Shown here in pieces: positions 34,944 through 44,999 of a stretch of 64,000 nt of DNA. A model generated the notes under the pieces. The model was given only the letters and a program-made list of their open reading frames with translations. It did not search any database and had not been told where the DNA came from. The DNA comes from Falsiroseomonas tokyonensis (GTDB taxonomy: Bacteria > Pseudomonadota > Alphaproteobacteria > Acetobacterales > Acetobacteraceae), in assembly GCF_019024325.1 (NCBI RefSeq), contig NZ_JAFNJS010000003.1:248001-312000 (forward strand). The letters are read 5' to 3'. A program made the position numbers and the translations under genes. Each line of letters starts with the position of its first letter. Position 1 is the first letter of the stretch.

Positions 34944-36146
34944 TCAGAGGGAGGAGGCGACCGCCGGGGCCAGGGCCGGATTCTTGCCCATCGGGTGGCC
35001 GGGGTTGCGGAAGCGCAGCTCCCCTTCCGGCGCGCCATCGGGCGGCGCCACGCCGAACAGCTCCATCCGGCTGGTGCAGGCCACGGCCACCACGCGGCGC
35101 GCCGCGGGCTCGGTCATCCAGCGGCGGGCGGCGCCCTCGAGCTCCAGGCGTTCGCGCAAGCCACGCCATTCGGCGCGGTCCACATCCTCCACGAACATGG
35201 CCAGCAGGCCGGGGCGGGTGCCGGTCAGGCGGCTTTCGGCCACCAGGGCGCAGCGGCGGGTCACGGCGGTGGCGATGGAATTCTCCCGCCCCGCCCGGGC
35301 GGCCATGACGAAGACGGAGCCATCGCCGGGGCCGGCGGTGACGGCCAGATGCGCCTCCTCGCCGAACTGGGCGCGCAGCTGGGCCGGCAGGCCCTGCACG
35401 CTGGCCTGGGCGCCGGCCAGCACCAGCGGGTCCAGCTTCAGCACGGCATCGGCGCTGGAATCCTGCCGCTTCTGGGCGGCCAGCAGACCGGCGATGCGGG
35501 CATGCAGCTCCGCCACCTGGGCGTCGGTCGCCATGCCGCCCGGCAGGGTCATCTTCAGCAGGTAGCGGCCCGGATGGGCGGCGAGCCAGGTCTGCAGTTC
35601 CGGATTCACCTTGTCGACCAGGGCGCACCAGTCGCCGCGGTGTACCTCCCGCCCTTCTTCGGCCGAGACGGATTCACAGACCACCTCGGCTTCCACGCCG
35701 TCGCGGCTGATCAGCAGGTCGAAGGGCGCTTCCTCGGCCAGGCCGGCGAACGTCACCTCGAAGCCGCGGCTGCGGTGCAGGGCGGCGGTCCGCAGCAGGT
35801 GGAACAGCGGCATCAGCGTGGCCTCGCCGGTCAGGCCGGCGGCGATCTCCGCGCGCAGCCGGGCGCGTTGCGGCACGGGCAGGCTTCCGGCCAGCTGCAC
35901 CGCCTCTCGCGCGAAGGCCAAAGCGAGGCGTTCGGCGGGGGTGGCGCGGGCCAGGGCTTTGGGGTCCGCCAGCCGGGCCAGCACCAGCTCCAGCGCATGG
36001 CGCTGCTGCGCGGCGCGGCCGGAGAGGGAGGGCGCGGCCACCCGCTGGCTGATGTCGTTCAGGCGTTTCGCCCAGAGGCGGGCGCCGCAAAGGTTGCGAA
36101 AACGGTCGAGATCGGCCGGTTCCGGCCGATGGTCGGCGAAGGGCAT
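34944..36146 (-). CDS. Conserved hypothetical protein, possible nuclease-like fold
   Basis: This 400-residue protein has no recognised family. It is rich in alanine, leucine and arginine, with no signal peptide or membrane helix, so it is likely cytoplasmic. Around residues 125-165 the sequence FEVTFAGLAEEAPFDLLISR followed by VEAEVVCESVSAEEGREVHR resembles the strand-turn-strand core of PD-(D/E)xK enzymes, with an aspartate, a glutamate and then ECxS in place of ExK, so activity is doubtful. It stands alone between the REP-like element and aroC. The start at 36146 (MPFADHRPEP) is the first in frame. Confidence 0.65.
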   Translation of the reverse strand: MPFADHRPEPADLDRFRNLCGARLWAKRLNDISQRVAAPSLSGRAAQQRHALELVLARLADPKALARATPAERLALAFAREAVQLAGSLPVPQRARLRAEIAAGLTGEATLMPLFHLLRTAALHRSRGFEVTFAGLAEEAPFDLLISRDGVEAEVVCESVSAEEGREVHRGDWCALVDKVNPELQTWLAAHPGRYLLKMTLPGGMATDAQVAELHARIAGLLAAQKRQDSSADAVLKLDPLVLAGAQASVQGLPAQLRAQFGEEAHLAVTAGPGDGSVFVMAARAGRENSIATAVTRRCALVAESRLTGTRPGLLAMFVEDVDRAEWRGLRERLELEGAARRWMTEPAARRVVAVACTSRMELFGVAPPDGAPEGELRFRNPGHPMGKNPALAPAVASSL

Positions 36147-36260
36147 GACTACGACCCGATCACGTTTGATGCCCTTCCCTAACGCCTGATCCGGAGGCCA
36201 GCGTCAAGTTTCGGATACGTGATGGGCGACTATTTTCGTCGGATATAGGCGGCGCGACGC

Positions 36261-37364
36261 TCAATTCCGCGGCAGGCGGGCCTTTTCGGGGGCATCGGGG
36301 TTCTGCGCGCGGTGCCGCAGCAGGGCATCGGCCAGCACCAGGGCCAGCATCGCCTCCCCCACCGGGACCGCGCGGATGCCGACGCAGGGGTCATGGCGAC
36401 CCTTGGTCAGCACCTCCACCTCCTGCCCGAACCGGTCCACGGACTGGCGTGGGGTGAGGATGGAGGAGGTGGGCTTCACCACGAAGCGGGCGACGATGGG
36501 CTGGCCGGTGGAGATGCCGCCCAGGATGCCGCCGGCATGGTTGGAGCCGAAGAGCACCTGGCCATCCGCGCCCATCCGCATCTCATCGGCATTGCCCTCG
36601 CCGGTCAGGGCGGCACTCGCAAAACCGTCGCCGATCTCGACGCCCTTGACGGCATTGATGCTCATCAGTGCGCTGGCGAGTTCCGCATCCAGCTTGCCGT
36701 AGATCGGCGCGCCGAGGCCGGGGGGCACGCCCTCCGCCACCACTTCCACCACGGCGCCGAGGGAGGAGCCGGATTTGCGGGCGGCGGTCAGCCGGTCCTC
36801 CCAGCGCGCCGCGGCGGCGGCATCCGGGCAGAAGAAGGGGTTCTGGTCCACCTGCGCCCAGTCGAAGCGGGTGCGGTCGATGGCGTCGCCACCCATATTC
36901 ACCAGGGCGCCGCGGATGGTGACGCCCTCCAGCACCTTCCGCGCCACCGCGCCGGCGGCGACGCGCATGGCGGTCTCCCGCGCGCTGGACCGGCCGCCGC
37001 CGCGATAGTCCCGGACCCCGTATTTCAACTCATAGGTGAGATCGGCATGGCCCGGGCGGAAGCGGTCCTTGATCTCGCCGTAGTCCTTGGAGCGTTGGTC
37101 GGTGTTCTCGATGTGCAGCGCGATCGGGGTGCCGGTGGTCACACCCTCGAAAGTGCCGGACAGGATCTTCACGGCATCCGCTTCCTGCCGCTGGGTCACG
37201 AATTTGGACTGGCCGGGGCGGCGGCGGTCCAGGAAGGGCTGGATATCGGCCTCGGTCAGCGCCAGGCGCGGCGGGCAGCCATCCACGACGCAGCCGATGG
37301 CCGGGCCGTGGGACTCGCCCCAGGTGGTGACGCGGAAGAGGTGGCCGAAGGTGTTGTGGCTCAT
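36261..37364 (-). CDS. aroC: Chorismate synthase
   Basis: This 367-residue enzyme makes chorismate from 5-enolpyruvylshikimate 3-phosphate using reduced FMN, the last step of the shikimate pathway. Family signatures are present: [16 protein letters not shown] near the start, [40 protein letters not shown], and the C-terminal [20 protein letters not shown]. Start and length are normal. It is not in an operon with other aromatic pathway genes here. Confidence 0.98.
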   Translation of the reverse strand: MSHNTFGHLFRVTTWGESHGPAIGCVVDGCPPRLALTEADIQPFLDRRRPGQSKFVTQRQEADAVKILSGTFEGVTTGTPIALHIENTDQRSKDYGEIKDRFRPGHADLTYELKYGVRDYRGGGRSSARETAMRVAAGAVARKVLEGVTIRGALVNMGGDAIDRTRFDWAQVDQNPFFCPDAAAAARWEDRLTAARKSGSSLGAVVEVVAEGVPPGLGAPIYGKLDAELASALMSINAVKGVEIGDGFASAALTGEGNADEMRMGADGQVLFGSNHAGGILGGISTGQPIVARFVVKPTSSILTPRQSVDRFGQEVEVLTKGRHDPCVGIRAVPVGEAMLALVLADALLRHRAQNPDAPEKARLPRN

Positions 37365-37537
37365 GGTGCCTGGTGCTTACCGCAACGAGACGGGGCCTCC
37401 TAGGCCAGCCCTCAGCGGCCTGGCGCCGCAGCCAGCGAGACAGCCGAGGCGCGCGACACGCCCGCCGCGCGGCCGATCTCGCAAACGTAACCGGCGGTTG
37501 TCTTTTGCGCGGGGCGCAAATCTCCAGGCAGGCGGGC

Positions 37538-38020
37538 ATGCAGACACCAGCCGAATCCGTCTCCCCATCCCCCGCCGAGACCAAGGCTTCGCATCGCTCG
37601 GTCTGGTCCTGGCTCGCCGCGCTGATGTTCGGCGCCGTGCTGGCCGCGGCCGCGACCTACACCGTGCCGAACCTGATCACCGACTGGCAGGTGCGCGACA
37701 CCGCCATCCCCTTCGCCGATGGGCGGGTGGCGGAGGGGCGCTGCCGCGCAAAGCTCTTCGTGCACCACTGCTCGGCGACGCTCTCGGCGCAGACCAAGAC
37801 AGGGCGCTTCTTCCGCGAGGTGAACTACGTCTTCTTCGACCTCCACACCGGCGACTACCGCGTGGCGGTGATGGCCGACCCGGCGCGGCCGGAGCTGCTG
37901 ACCACCGACCAGGCGCTGGAGAAGCTGTGGAGCCGCACGCTGACCCTGCTGGTGGGCGGCGGCTTGCTGCTGGCGCTGGTGCTGGCGCCCTTCGTCAGCC
38001 TGGTCCGCAGCCGCCGCTAG
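37538..38020 (+). CDS. Hypothetical membrane-anchored protein
   Basis: This protein of about 160 residues begins MQTPAESVSPSPAETKASHR and has one hydrophobic helix near residue 25-45 (WLAALMFGAVLAAAATYTV) and another near 132-155 (LLVGGGLLLALVLAPFVSLV). Between them is a loop of about 85 residues, probably periplasmic, with two cysteines (GRCRAKLFVHHC) that could form a disulfide. I do not recognise the family. The start is the ATG at 37538, since the frame upstream to 37373 has no coding character. It is divergent from aroC. Confidence 0.7.
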   Translation: MQTPAESVSPSPAETKASHRSVWSWLAALMFGAVLAAAATYTVPNLITDWQVRDTAIPFADGRVAEGRCRAKLFVHHCSATLSAQTKTGRFFREVNYVFFDLHTGDYRVAVMADPARPELLTTDQALEKLWSRTLTLLVGGGLLLALVLAPFVSLVRSRR

Positions 38021-38070
38021 GCCTGAGGGCAGGAGGGGGCCGGGCCGGCACAATCCGTCCCGCGCCCGGT

Positions 38071-38919
38071 TCAGACCGTCGCGATATCCGGCGCGTCCGG
38101 GTTCTTCATCCCGACGATGTGGTAGCCGCAATCCACATGGTGCACCTCGCCGGTGACGCCGGAGGACAGGTCCGACAGCAGGTAGAGCCCCGCGCCGCCC
38201 ACATCCTCGATCGTCACATTCCGCTCCAGCGGCGCGTTGTACTGGTTCCACTTCAGGATGTAGCGGAAATCGCCAATGCCGCTGGCGGCCAGCGTCTTGA
38301 TCGGCCCGGCCGAGATCGCATTGACCCGAATGCCTGACTTGCCGAGGTCGGCCGCCATGTACCGCACGCTGGCCTCCAGCGCCGCCTTGGCCACGCCCAT
38401 GACGTTGTAGTGCGGCGTCACGCGCTCCGCGCCCAGATAGGACATGGTGAGCAAGGACCCGCCCGGCTTCATCAGCGGCACGGCGCGCTGCGCCACGGAC
38501 ACGAAGGAATAGACGGAAATGTCCATCGCCTGCAGGAAGGCCGGCCGCGGCGTGTCCATGTAGCGGCCGCGCAGGAACTGCTTGTCGGCGAAGCCGATGG
38601 CATGCACCACGAAATCGAGGCCACCCCAGGCCTCGCCCAGCGTGGTGAAGACGGCGTCGACGCTGGCATCGTCCGTCACGTCGCAGGGCAGCACATGCCG
38701 GCTGCCGATGCTCTCGGCCAGCGGCCGCACCCGGCGTTCCAGCGCCTCCCCCTGGTAGGTGAAGGCGATCTCGGCGCCCTGGGCGGCCAGGTGCCGCGCG
38801 ATGCCCCAGGCGATGGAGCGATCATTGGCCACGCCCATGATCACGCCGCGCTTGCCCGCCATCAGCGTTCCGGTGGGAACCCCCGCACCGGCGGCTTCGT
38901 GCGTCACGTCATCTGGCAT
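38071..38919 (-). CDS. fabI: Enoyl-[acyl-carrier-protein] reductase (NADH)
   Basis: This protein of about 282 residues catalyses the last reduction in fatty acid elongation. It shows [20 protein letters not shown] for the cofactor fold, [22 protein letters not shown] with tyrosine and lysine spaced by six residues as FabI requires, and ends [11 protein letters not shown]. The ATG at 38919 is preceded by open frame to 39591 that is antisense to pdxH and not coding. It is divergent from pdxH. Confidence 0.96.
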   Translation of the reverse strand: MPDDVTHEAAGAGVPTGTLMAGKRGVIMGVANDRSIAWGIARHLAAQGAEIAFTYQGEALERRVRPLAESIGSRHVLPCDVTDDASVDAVFTTLGEAWGGLDFVVHAIGFADKQFLRGRYMDTPRPAFLQAMDISVYSFVSVAQRAVPLMKPGGSLLTMSYLGAERVTPHYNVMGVAKAALEASVRYMAADLGKSGIRVNAISAGPIKTLAASGIGDFRYILKWNQYNAPLERNVTIEDVGGAGLYLLSDLSSGVTGEVHHVDCGYHIVGMKNPDAPDIATV

Positions 38920-39030
38920 GGACAGGGGGTACCGGAGGCTGGTTGCGATGGGGCTCCGGTGGTGGCACATGCCCTTGTCACGGGCAAGGGGCCTTCCACC
39001 TGTCGGGTCCCCGCCGGCAGGAGAAGCGCC

Positions 39031-39633
39031 TTGGACTCGCCCAGCACCGAAGACCCCATCGCCCTCTTCGAGGCCTGGATGGCGGAGGCGGCCAAGACCG
39101 AGCCGAACGACCCCAACGCCGTCTGCCTGGCCACCAGCACGCCGGAGGGGCGCCCCTCCGCCCGCATGGTGCTGCTGAAGGGCGTCGATCACGACCGTCC
39201 GGGGGGCGGCTTCGTCTTCTACACCAACCTCGAAAGCCGCAAGGGCGGTGAACTCGCCGCCAATCCCTTTGCCGCCCTGTGTTTCCACTGGAAGACGCTG
39301 CAGCGATCCGTGCGCGTGGAGGGCGCGGTGCAGCCGGTCTCGGCCGAGGAGGCCGATGCCTACTACGCCTCCCGCGCCCGCGGGTCCCGCATCGGCGCCT
39401 GGGCCAGCAAGCAGTCCCGGCCGCTGGAATCCCGCTACGCGCTGGAAAAGGCGGTGGCGGAGCAGACGCTGCGCTTCGGCCTGGGCGAGATCCCCCGCCC
39501 GCCGCACTGGTCCGGTTTCCGGCTGGTGCCGGATCGCATGGAATTGTGGCGGGACATGCCCTTCCGCCTGCATGAGCGCCGGGTCTTCCACCGGGATGGC
39601 GCCGGCTGGCGGATCGAGATGCTGTACCCGTGA
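39031..39633 (+). CDS. pdxH: Pyridoxamine/pyridoxine 5'-phosphate oxidase
   Basis: This protein of about 200 residues oxidises pyridoxine or pyridoxamine phosphate to pyridoxal phosphate with FMN. Family segments are [47 protein letters not shown] and WASKQSRPL, with the C-terminal [17 protein letters not shown]. The start is TTG at 39031, chosen because AGGAGA lies about six bases upstream. The frame to 38410 is antisense to fabI. Its stop overlaps the GTG of the following kinase-like gene. PLP made here would serve GcvPB among others. Confidence 0.95.
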   Translation: MDSPSTEDPIALFEAWMAEAAKTEPNDPNAVCLATSTPEGRPSARMVLLKGVDHDRPGGGFVFYTNLESRKGGELAANPFAALCFHWKTLQRSVRVEGAVQPVSAEEADAYYASRARGSRIGAWASKQSRPLESRYALEKAVAEQTLRFGLGEIPRPPHWSGFRLVPDRMELWRDMPFRLHERRVFHRDGAGWRIEMLYP

Positions 39634-41093
39634 CCATCCCGGAGGGTCAGGCCCCGGTCGCGGCGCTGCTGCGCCGGCTGGCCGGGGCCGATCCGGTGGA
39701 GACGCATATCTCGGCCGTCTTCATCGGCCGGGACACGGTGTGGAAGCTGAAGAAGGCAGTGCGCCTGGGCTTCCTTGATTTTTCCGACCTTGCCGCACGA
39801 CGCCATTTCGCTGAGCGCGAGTTGGCGCTGAACCAGCCGCATGCGCCGGGGATGTACCGGGACGTGGTGCCGGTGACCCGCGCTGCGGATGGCACCCTTG
39901 CCTTGGCGGGCGAGGGGGAGCCGGTGGACTGGGTGCTGCGCATGGCCCCGGTCCCGAAGGACGATTTTCTCGATGTGATCGCCCGCCGCGGCGGGCTGAC
40001 GCCGGACCTGCTGGATGCCACCGCGGATGCGGTGGTGGCACTGCATGCGGCCGCCCCGCCGGCGCCGCCCGGCTTCGATGCGCCGGCCGGCGCCGCCAAG
40101 GTCCTGGCCGGCAATATCCGCGACTGCCATGGCACCGGCCTGCCGCCGATGCGCGTCGCGGCGCTGGGCACGGCCATGCAGGCGCGGCTCGACGCACTCA
40201 TCCCGCATCTGGCGGCACGCCAGGCGGCGGGGCATGTGCGGCGCTGCCATGGCGACCTGCACCTGGGCAATCTCTGCCTCTGGGAAGGCCGGCCGACGCC
40301 CTTCGACGCGCTGGAATTCGACGAGGCCATGGCCACGACCGACACCGGCTACGACCTCGCCTTCCTGCTGATGGATCTTTGTCAGTTCGGCCAGCGCGGG
40401 GCGGCGAACCGGGTGATGAACCGCTATCTCGCCCGCACCGGTGACTTCGGTCTGCTGCCTGGGCTCGGCTTCTGGATGGCACTGCGGGCGATGGTGCGCG
40501 CGCATGTCGAGGCGCGGCGCGGCGGCGACGGGCTGGCCTATCTCGCGGCGGCGGAGGAGCATCTTCGCCCCGTGCCGCCGCGCCTCGTCGCGGTGGGTGG
40601 GCTGCAGGGCACGGGCAAGACCTGGCTGGCGCGGCAGATCGCGCCCGATCTCGGCGCCGCCCCCGGCGCGCTGCATCTCCGCACCGACGAGACCCGCAAG
40701 CGCCGCGCCGGCCTGGCGCCGGAGGCCCGGCTGCCGCCCGAAGCCTATGCCGAGGCCGAGAGCCAGGCCGTGCATGCCGAGCTCTTCGCCGCCGCGCGCC
40801 AGGCGCTGGCCGCCGGCCAAAGCGTCGTGCTGGACGCCGTCTTCCTCGACCCCGCGCAGCGCCAGGCGGCGGAGGGCGCGGCCGCGCCATACCCCTTCAC
40901 CGGCTTCTGGCTGGCCGCGCCGCTGGACCTGCTGCGCAGCCGCGTCGCCGCGCGCAGCGCGGAGGGGCGCGATGCCTCGGATGCGACGGTGGCCGTGCTG
41001 GACCGCGCCGCTGCCGCCGATCCCGGCCCCATCGCCTGGCAGGTGCTGGATGCGGCGGACCCCTTGCCGGCTGCTCGGGCCGCGCTGGCGTGA
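39630..41093 (+). CDS. Bifunctional aminoglycoside-phosphotransferase-like / P-loop kinase
   Basis: This 487-residue protein fuses two domains. Residues about 1-310 form a phosphotransferase-like domain with the [11 protein letters not shown] catalytic loop and [19 protein letters not shown], holding the metal-binding aspartate region. Residues about 325-487 form a P-loop kinase with [14 protein letters not shown]. Proteins with this fusion are widespread in Proteobacteria and have no proven role; antibiotic resistance should not be assumed. Start is GTG at 39630, overlapping the pdxH stop (GTGA). Confidence 0.87.
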   Translation: MTIPEGQAPVAALLRRLAGADPVETHISAVFIGRDTVWKLKKAVRLGFLDFSDLAARRHFAERELALNQPHAPGMYRDVVPVTRAADGTLALAGEGEPVDWVLRMAPVPKDDFLDVIARRGGLTPDLLDATADAVVALHAAAPPAPPGFDAPAGAAKVLAGNIRDCHGTGLPPMRVAALGTAMQARLDALIPHLAARQAAGHVRRCHGDLHLGNLCLWEGRPTPFDALEFDEAMATTDTGYDLAFLLMDLCQFGQRGAANRVMNRYLARTGDFGLLPGLGFWMALRAMVRAHVEARRGGDGLAYLAAAEEHLRPVPPRLVAVGGLQGTGKTWLARQIAPDLGAAPGALHLRTDETRKRRAGLAPEARLPPEAYAEAESQAVHAELFAAARQALAAGQSVVLDAVFLDPAQRQAAEGAAAPYPFTGFWLAAPLDLLRSRVAARSAEGRDASDATVAVLDRAAAADPGPIAWQVLDAADPLPAARAALA

Positions 41094-41164
41094 CCGGACG
41101 GAAATAGGGCATAAAGTTTCCGGGAAGGCTTTCCGCACCCAAATCTGGATGAAGGAGAGGCGCG

Positions 41165-42043
41165 ATGGCTTATCGCCGCCTGTTGCTGCCATTGACTGGT
41201 ACCGCGGCCGGGGAAGCCGCGCTCGCCACGGCGCTGATGGTCGCGCGGATCTGGAGCGCGCATCTGCATTGCCTGCATGTGCGCGTCGATGCGCGGGACG
41301 TGGCGCCGCTGGCCGGCGAAGGCCTGTCGGGCGCCATGATCGAGGAAATGATGGCCGCCACCGAACGCGAATCCGGCGAACGTGCCGGCCGCGTCCGCGC
41401 CCTGTTCGAACGCTTCACCGCCACCCATGGCGACCTGACCATGGCGGCGGATCCGAACACCGCGCTGAAGGTGCCGGGCGTCACCCTGTCCTTCGAATCC
41501 ATCGCGGGGCGGGAGGAGGATGTGGTGGCGCAGCAATCGCGCCTCTACGACATGGCGGTAGTGCCGCACCCCGAGGCGGATGAGGATGTCTCGTCCTCCG
41601 ACGCGCTGCATGCCGTGCTGTTCGATTCCGGCCGCCCGGTGCTGATCGCGCCGCGCACGGCGCCGGAGGTGATGGGCTCCCGCGTCTGCATCGCCTGGAA
41701 CGGCAGTGCCGAAAGCGCGGCCGCGGTGGCCGCCGCGCTGCCCTGGCTGCACCGCGCCCAGGCCGTGCGCATCCTGCATTCCGAGGACTACCAGCGCCGT
41801 GGGCCGGCGGCCGAGGGCATCCAGGCCTATCTGCGCTGGCACGAGATCGAGGCGGAGCTGGTGCCCTTCAAGTCGCAGACCCGCGAAGTCGGCGCCGGCC
41901 TGCTCGGCGCGGCGCGGGATTTCGGCGCCGACCTGATGTGCCAGGGCGCCTATAGCCATTCCCGCCTGCGCCAGCTGATCCTGGGCGGCGTGACGCGGCA
42001 TGTGCTGGAGAATTCGGAAATCCCGATCCTGATGTGCCGCTGA
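41165..42043 (+). CDS. Universal stress protein, two UspA domains
   Basis: This 292-residue protein starts AYRRLLLPLTGTAAGEAALA and contains two Usp-type alpha/beta domains in tandem. The second ends YSHSRLRQLILGGVTRHVLE, followed by IPILMCR, the typical ATP-binding-type end. Tandem Usp proteins are induced by starvation or stress. An AGGAGAGG-like ribosome binding site lies just upstream of the ATG. It stands alone before a small conserved gene. Confidence 0.9.
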   Translation: MAYRRLLLPLTGTAAGEAALATALMVARIWSAHLHCLHVRVDARDVAPLAGEGLSGAMIEEMMAATERESGERAGRVRALFERFTATHGDLTMAADPNTALKVPGVTLSFESIAGREEDVVAQQSRLYDMAVVPHPEADEDVSSSDALHAVLFDSGRPVLIAPRTAPEVMGSRVCIAWNGSAESAAAVAAALPWLHRAQAVRILHSEDYQRRGPAAEGIQAYLRWHEIEAELVPFKSQTREVGAGLLGAARDFGADLMCQGAYSHSRLRQLILGGVTRHVLENSEIPILMCR

Positions 42044-42050
42044 CCGCCGC

Positions 42051-42242
42051 ATGAACCGCGACTGGCACGCGGCGCATCCGATGCCCGAGAAGGCGACGCT
42101 GGACCAGCGCGTCGCCTGGCACCTGGAACATGCCGAGGCCTGCGGCTGCCGCGATCTGCCGGCCAGCCTGCGGGCGGAACTGGCGCGGCGGGGGCAGGCG
42201 ATCCCGGCGCGCAAGGGCGGCGGCAGGGCCGCGCCGCGATAA
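42051..42242 (+). CDS. Small conserved hypothetical protein
   Basis: This 63-residue protein has a conserved core NRDWHAAHPMPEKATLDQRV, WHLEHAEACGCRDLP, ending with basic residues. Proteins of this pattern recur in many Proteobacteria as stand-alone small proteins. Two cysteines in ACGCR and several histidines suggest metal binding, but that is inference. It starts eight bases after the Usp gene and may be co-transcribed. Confidence 0.75.
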   Translation: MNRDWHAAHPMPEKATLDQRVAWHLEHAEACGCRDLPASLRAELARRGQAIPARKGGGRAAPR

Positions 42243-42375
42243 CGGTCGTTTCGCCATTCACCGGTTGAATGGTGCCCATCCGCCCCGTCCCGCTGCGCCC
42301 TGGCCCGGCCGGGCCTATCTCTCCCTTCAACAGAGCGCCGGGGCCGATGCCCGGGCGCGGAGCGGAGACCTTCCG

Positions 42376-43086
42376 ATGATCGATGTCCGACCCTTCGCCA
42401 GCCTCGGCGGCGCCAACCACGGCTGGCTCAAGGCGAAGCACCACTTCTCCTTCGCCAATTACCGCGACCCGGAGCGCATGAGCTGGGGCCGCCTGCGCGT
42501 CTGGAACGACGACGAGATCGCCCCCGGCACCGGGTTCGACGCGCATCCGCACCGCGACATGGAAATCATCACCTATGTCCGGGAGGGCGCAATCACGCAC
42601 CGCGACAATCTCGGCAATGAGGGCCGCACCGCGGCGGGCGACGTGCAGATCATGTCGGCCGGCACCGGCGTGGTGCATGCCGAATACAACCTGGAACCCG
42701 AGGTGACGAAGATCTTCCAGATCTGGATCATGCCGGATGTGCGCGGCGCCACGCCGAACTGGGGCGCCAAGGAATTCCCGAAGGCTAGCAAGGAGGCCGG
42801 CTTCGCGGTGCTCGCCTCCGGCCGTCCCGCCGATGCGGGCAGCGCGGCGCTGCCGCTGAACGTCAATGGCGCGGTGCTGGCCGCGACGCTGGCCAAGGGC
42901 CAGACGCTGACCCAGGACCTCGCCCCCGGCCGCGCCGCCTATCTGGTGGTGGCGAAGGGCGCGGCGACGGTGAATGGCGCGGCCCTGGCCACCCGCGACG
43001 GCGCCGGCATAGTCGATGAGCCGCGCATCACCATCACGGCGGAGGAGGATGCGGAGCTGGTGATGGTGGAAGTGGCGAAGGAATAG
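42376..43086 (+). CDS. Pirin-family protein
   Basis: This cupin protein of about 236 residues starts MIDVRPFASLGGANHGWLKA. Metal ligands are visible in FDAHPHRDMEII (two histidines), ITHRDN and a later HAEYN, matching pirin or quercetin 2,3-dioxygenase-like proteins. The C-terminal half (about 140-236) is a second, degenerate cupin. The ATG at 42376 is used; the frame to 42130 overlaps the small gene upstream. Its last 53 bases overlap the 3' end of the hydrolase gene on the other strand. Confidence 0.9.
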   Translation: MIDVRPFASLGGANHGWLKAKHHFSFANYRDPERMSWGRLRVWNDDEIAPGTGFDAHPHRDMEIITYVREGAITHRDNLGNEGRTAAGDVQIMSAGTGVVHAEYNLEPEVTKIFQIWIMPDVRGATPNWGAKEFPKASKEAGFAVLASGRPADAGSAALPLNVNGAVLAATLAKGQTLTQDLAPGRAAYLVVAKGAATVNGAALATRDGAGIVDEPRITITAEEDAELVMVEVAKE

Positions 43087-43879
43087 CCATGGCGGCGGGC
43101 GGGGCCTCGGCGATGTGCCAGAGCTCGGCCCGCAGCACGCCCACCGGGTCCCGCCCCGGGCCGCGGGCCACCAGCGCCCGGTGCCCGCCGGGCAGCAGCC
43201 GCTGCCGCGCGCCCGGCAGCAGGGCAGAGGCCACCGGCACCAGGCCATCGCCCGGCCCGGCGCCCTGGGCCCGCATCCAGCGCGCCAGCGGGCGATAGGC
43301 CAGTTCGCGCCAATCGCCCGCCTGCTCGATATCACTGGCAAGCGTCGCCACCGGCAGCGCCGCAAGAAGCGCCGCGACCTGTGCCGCATGGGCGCCCATC
43401 CAGGCCTGGCGCGTGGCGGTGGTCAGGTCGCGCAGGCCGCGACCGGTGCCGAGGCGCGACAGCCGCGCCAGGTGGTGCACCGCCATCAGCACGCGCCGCC
43501 GCGCCAGCAGCGCATCGGCGACCGGCGATCCCAGGAAGGGCGCCTGCAGCGCGATGAAGCCGCGGCAGCGCGCGGCCATGCCGGGCCGCAGCAGGGCGTC
43601 CAGCGCCTCCAGCCCGCCCTTGGAATGACCCACCAGGATGGCGGGCCGCGAATCCGCCAGCAGCGCGGCGGCGATCCGCCCGGCATTCACGCCGACCGGC
43701 GCCGCGGTGGGCAGCTTCACCACCTGCACCGGCATGCCCAGCCCGCGCAGCCAGGCCAGCTGGGCGCCCATGTAATCCAGCCCGACCGGCGCCAGGCCGG
43801 CGATGACCTCGCCCAGCAGCCCGTAGCAGAGCAGCACCCGGCTGCCGGCCAGCCGCTCGGCCAGCGCGGCATCCGTCAT
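43034..43879 (-). CDS. Alpha/beta hydrolase-fold protein
   Basis: This protein of about 281 residues starts MTDAALAERLAGSRVLLCYG. The nucleophile elbow reads LVGHSKGGLEAL, with serine in GHSKGG, and a possible catalytic aspartate is in GPGDGLVPVASALL and histidine in LPGGHRALVA. The C-terminus is proline-rich (PSPLPPSPAPHPPPP) and lies in the 53-base overlap with the pirin gene. It is four bases downstream of the dehydrogenase gene, so the two may be co-transcribed. The substrate is unknown. Confidence 0.75.
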   Translation of the reverse strand: MTDAALAERLAGSRVLLCYGLLGEVIAGLAPVGLDYMGAQLAWLRGLGMPVQVVKLPTAAPVGVNAGRIAAALLADSRPAILVGHSKGGLEALDALLRPGMAARCRGFIALQAPFLGSPVADALLARRRVLMAVHHLARLSRLGTGRGLRDLTTATRQAWMGAHAAQVAALLAALPVATLASDIEQAGDWRELAYRPLARWMRAQGAGPGDGLVPVASALLPGARQRLLPGGHRALVARGPGRDPVGVLRAELWHIAEAPPAAMAIPSPLPPSPAPHPPPP

Positions 43880-43883
43880 GCGC

Positions 43884-44897
43884 TCAGTCCAGCGCCACGA
43901 TCTGCTTGCCGAAATTGCGCCCCTCCAGCATGCCGATGAAGGCGGCAGGCGCATTGGCCAGCCCCTTCGCCACATCCTCCCGCCACTGCACCCGGCCGGC
44001 CTTGATGTGGCCGAGCATTTCCGTGCGGAAGCGGCCATAGCGCTTCCAGCCGCTGTCGGAGACGATGAAGCCCTGGATGCGCAGCCGCTTGCGCACCACC
44101 GGCCCCAGGTTCGGCCCGGCCATCGCGCCCTTCGCATCGGCGCCGGCGGCGGTGTTGTACTGCGCGATCATGCCGCACATCACCATGCGGCCGAAGTCGC
44201 GAAAGCGCGGGAAGACCGCGGCCTGCACCGCGCCGCCGACATTCTCCCAATAGACATCGATGCCATCCGGGCAGGCGGCATCCAGCTGCGCATCCAGGTC
44301 GCCGCGATGGTCGATCGCGGCATGCAGGCCCAGCACATCCTTCACGAAGGCGCATTTCTCCGCCCCGCCGGCGATGCCCACCACCCTGGCGCCCCGGATC
44401 TTGCCGAGCTGCCCGACCACCTGGCCCACGGCGCCGGAGGCGGCGGAGACTACCAGCGTCTCGCCCGGCTTCGGCTCGCCGATATCCTCCAGCCCCACCC
44501 AGGCGGTCAGCCCCGGCATGCCGAGCACGCCGAGCGCGGTGGAGGGCGGCGCCTCCTGCGGGTCGATCGGGATCAGCGACTGCGCCGGGCGCACCGAGAA
44601 ACCCTGCCAGCCGAAGCCGCCCAGCACCCAGTCGCCTTCCCGGAAGCGGGCATCGCTGCTGGCCGCCACCTGGCCCACCGCCTGGCACTCCATGACGCCA
44701 CCGACCGCGACCGGCGCGGCATAGGATTTCGCATCATCCATCCGCCCGCGCTGATAGGGATCCAGCGAGAGGAAGCGGTGGCGCACCAGCACCTCGCCCT
44801 GGCCTGGATCGGGCAGCGGCGTCTCGACCAGCCGGAAATCCTCCGGCACGGGCGCGCCCTGGGGGCGGCGGGCGAGCAGGATCTGCGGGTTCATCAT
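43884..44897 (-). CDS. NADP-dependent oxidoreductase, zinc-independent MDR (CurA-like)
   Basis: This enzyme of about 337 residues starts MMNPQILLARRPQGAPVPED. It shows LSLDPYQRGRMDDAKSYA, the nucleotide fold VVSAASGAVGQVVGQLGKIR, then GIAGGAEKCAFV, and IDVYWENVGG, typical of prostaglandin reductase or CurA-type alkenal/curcumin reductases. No structural zinc cysteines are seen. I start at 44897, preceded by GGAGGA at seven bases. The frame to 44963 lacks a ribosome binding site. Confidence 0.9.
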   Translation of the reverse strand: MMNPQILLARRPQGAPVPEDFRLVETPLPDPGQGEVLVRHRFLSLDPYQRGRMDDAKSYAAPVAVGGVMECQAVGQVAASSDARFREGDWVLGGFGWQGFSVRPAQSLIPIDPQEAPPSTALGVLGMPGLTAWVGLEDIGEPKPGETLVVSAASGAVGQVVGQLGKIRGARVVGIAGGAEKCAFVKDVLGLHAAIDHRGDLDAQLDAACPDGIDVYWENVGGAVQAAVFPRFRDFGRMVMCGMIAQYNTAAGADAKGAMAGPNLGPVVRKRLRIQGFIVSDSGWKRYGRFRTEMLGHIKAGRVQWREDVAKGLANAPAAFIGMLEGRNFGKQIVALD

Positions 44898-44999
44898 CAC
44901 GGCGTCCTCCGGCTTTATGGGGCAGGCTTGGGCCCTGGCGCCCGGCGCGTCCACCTCCGGCATGCGGCGCGTCGCGCGCTTGTCATCGCGGCGGCCGCG

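Noticed and set aside
39630-41093. Antibiotic resistance gene (aminoglycoside phosphotransferase)
   Set aside because: The domain is fused to a P-loop kinase, as in widespread housekeeping-type proteins of unknown role, and the context is pdxH; resistance is not supported.
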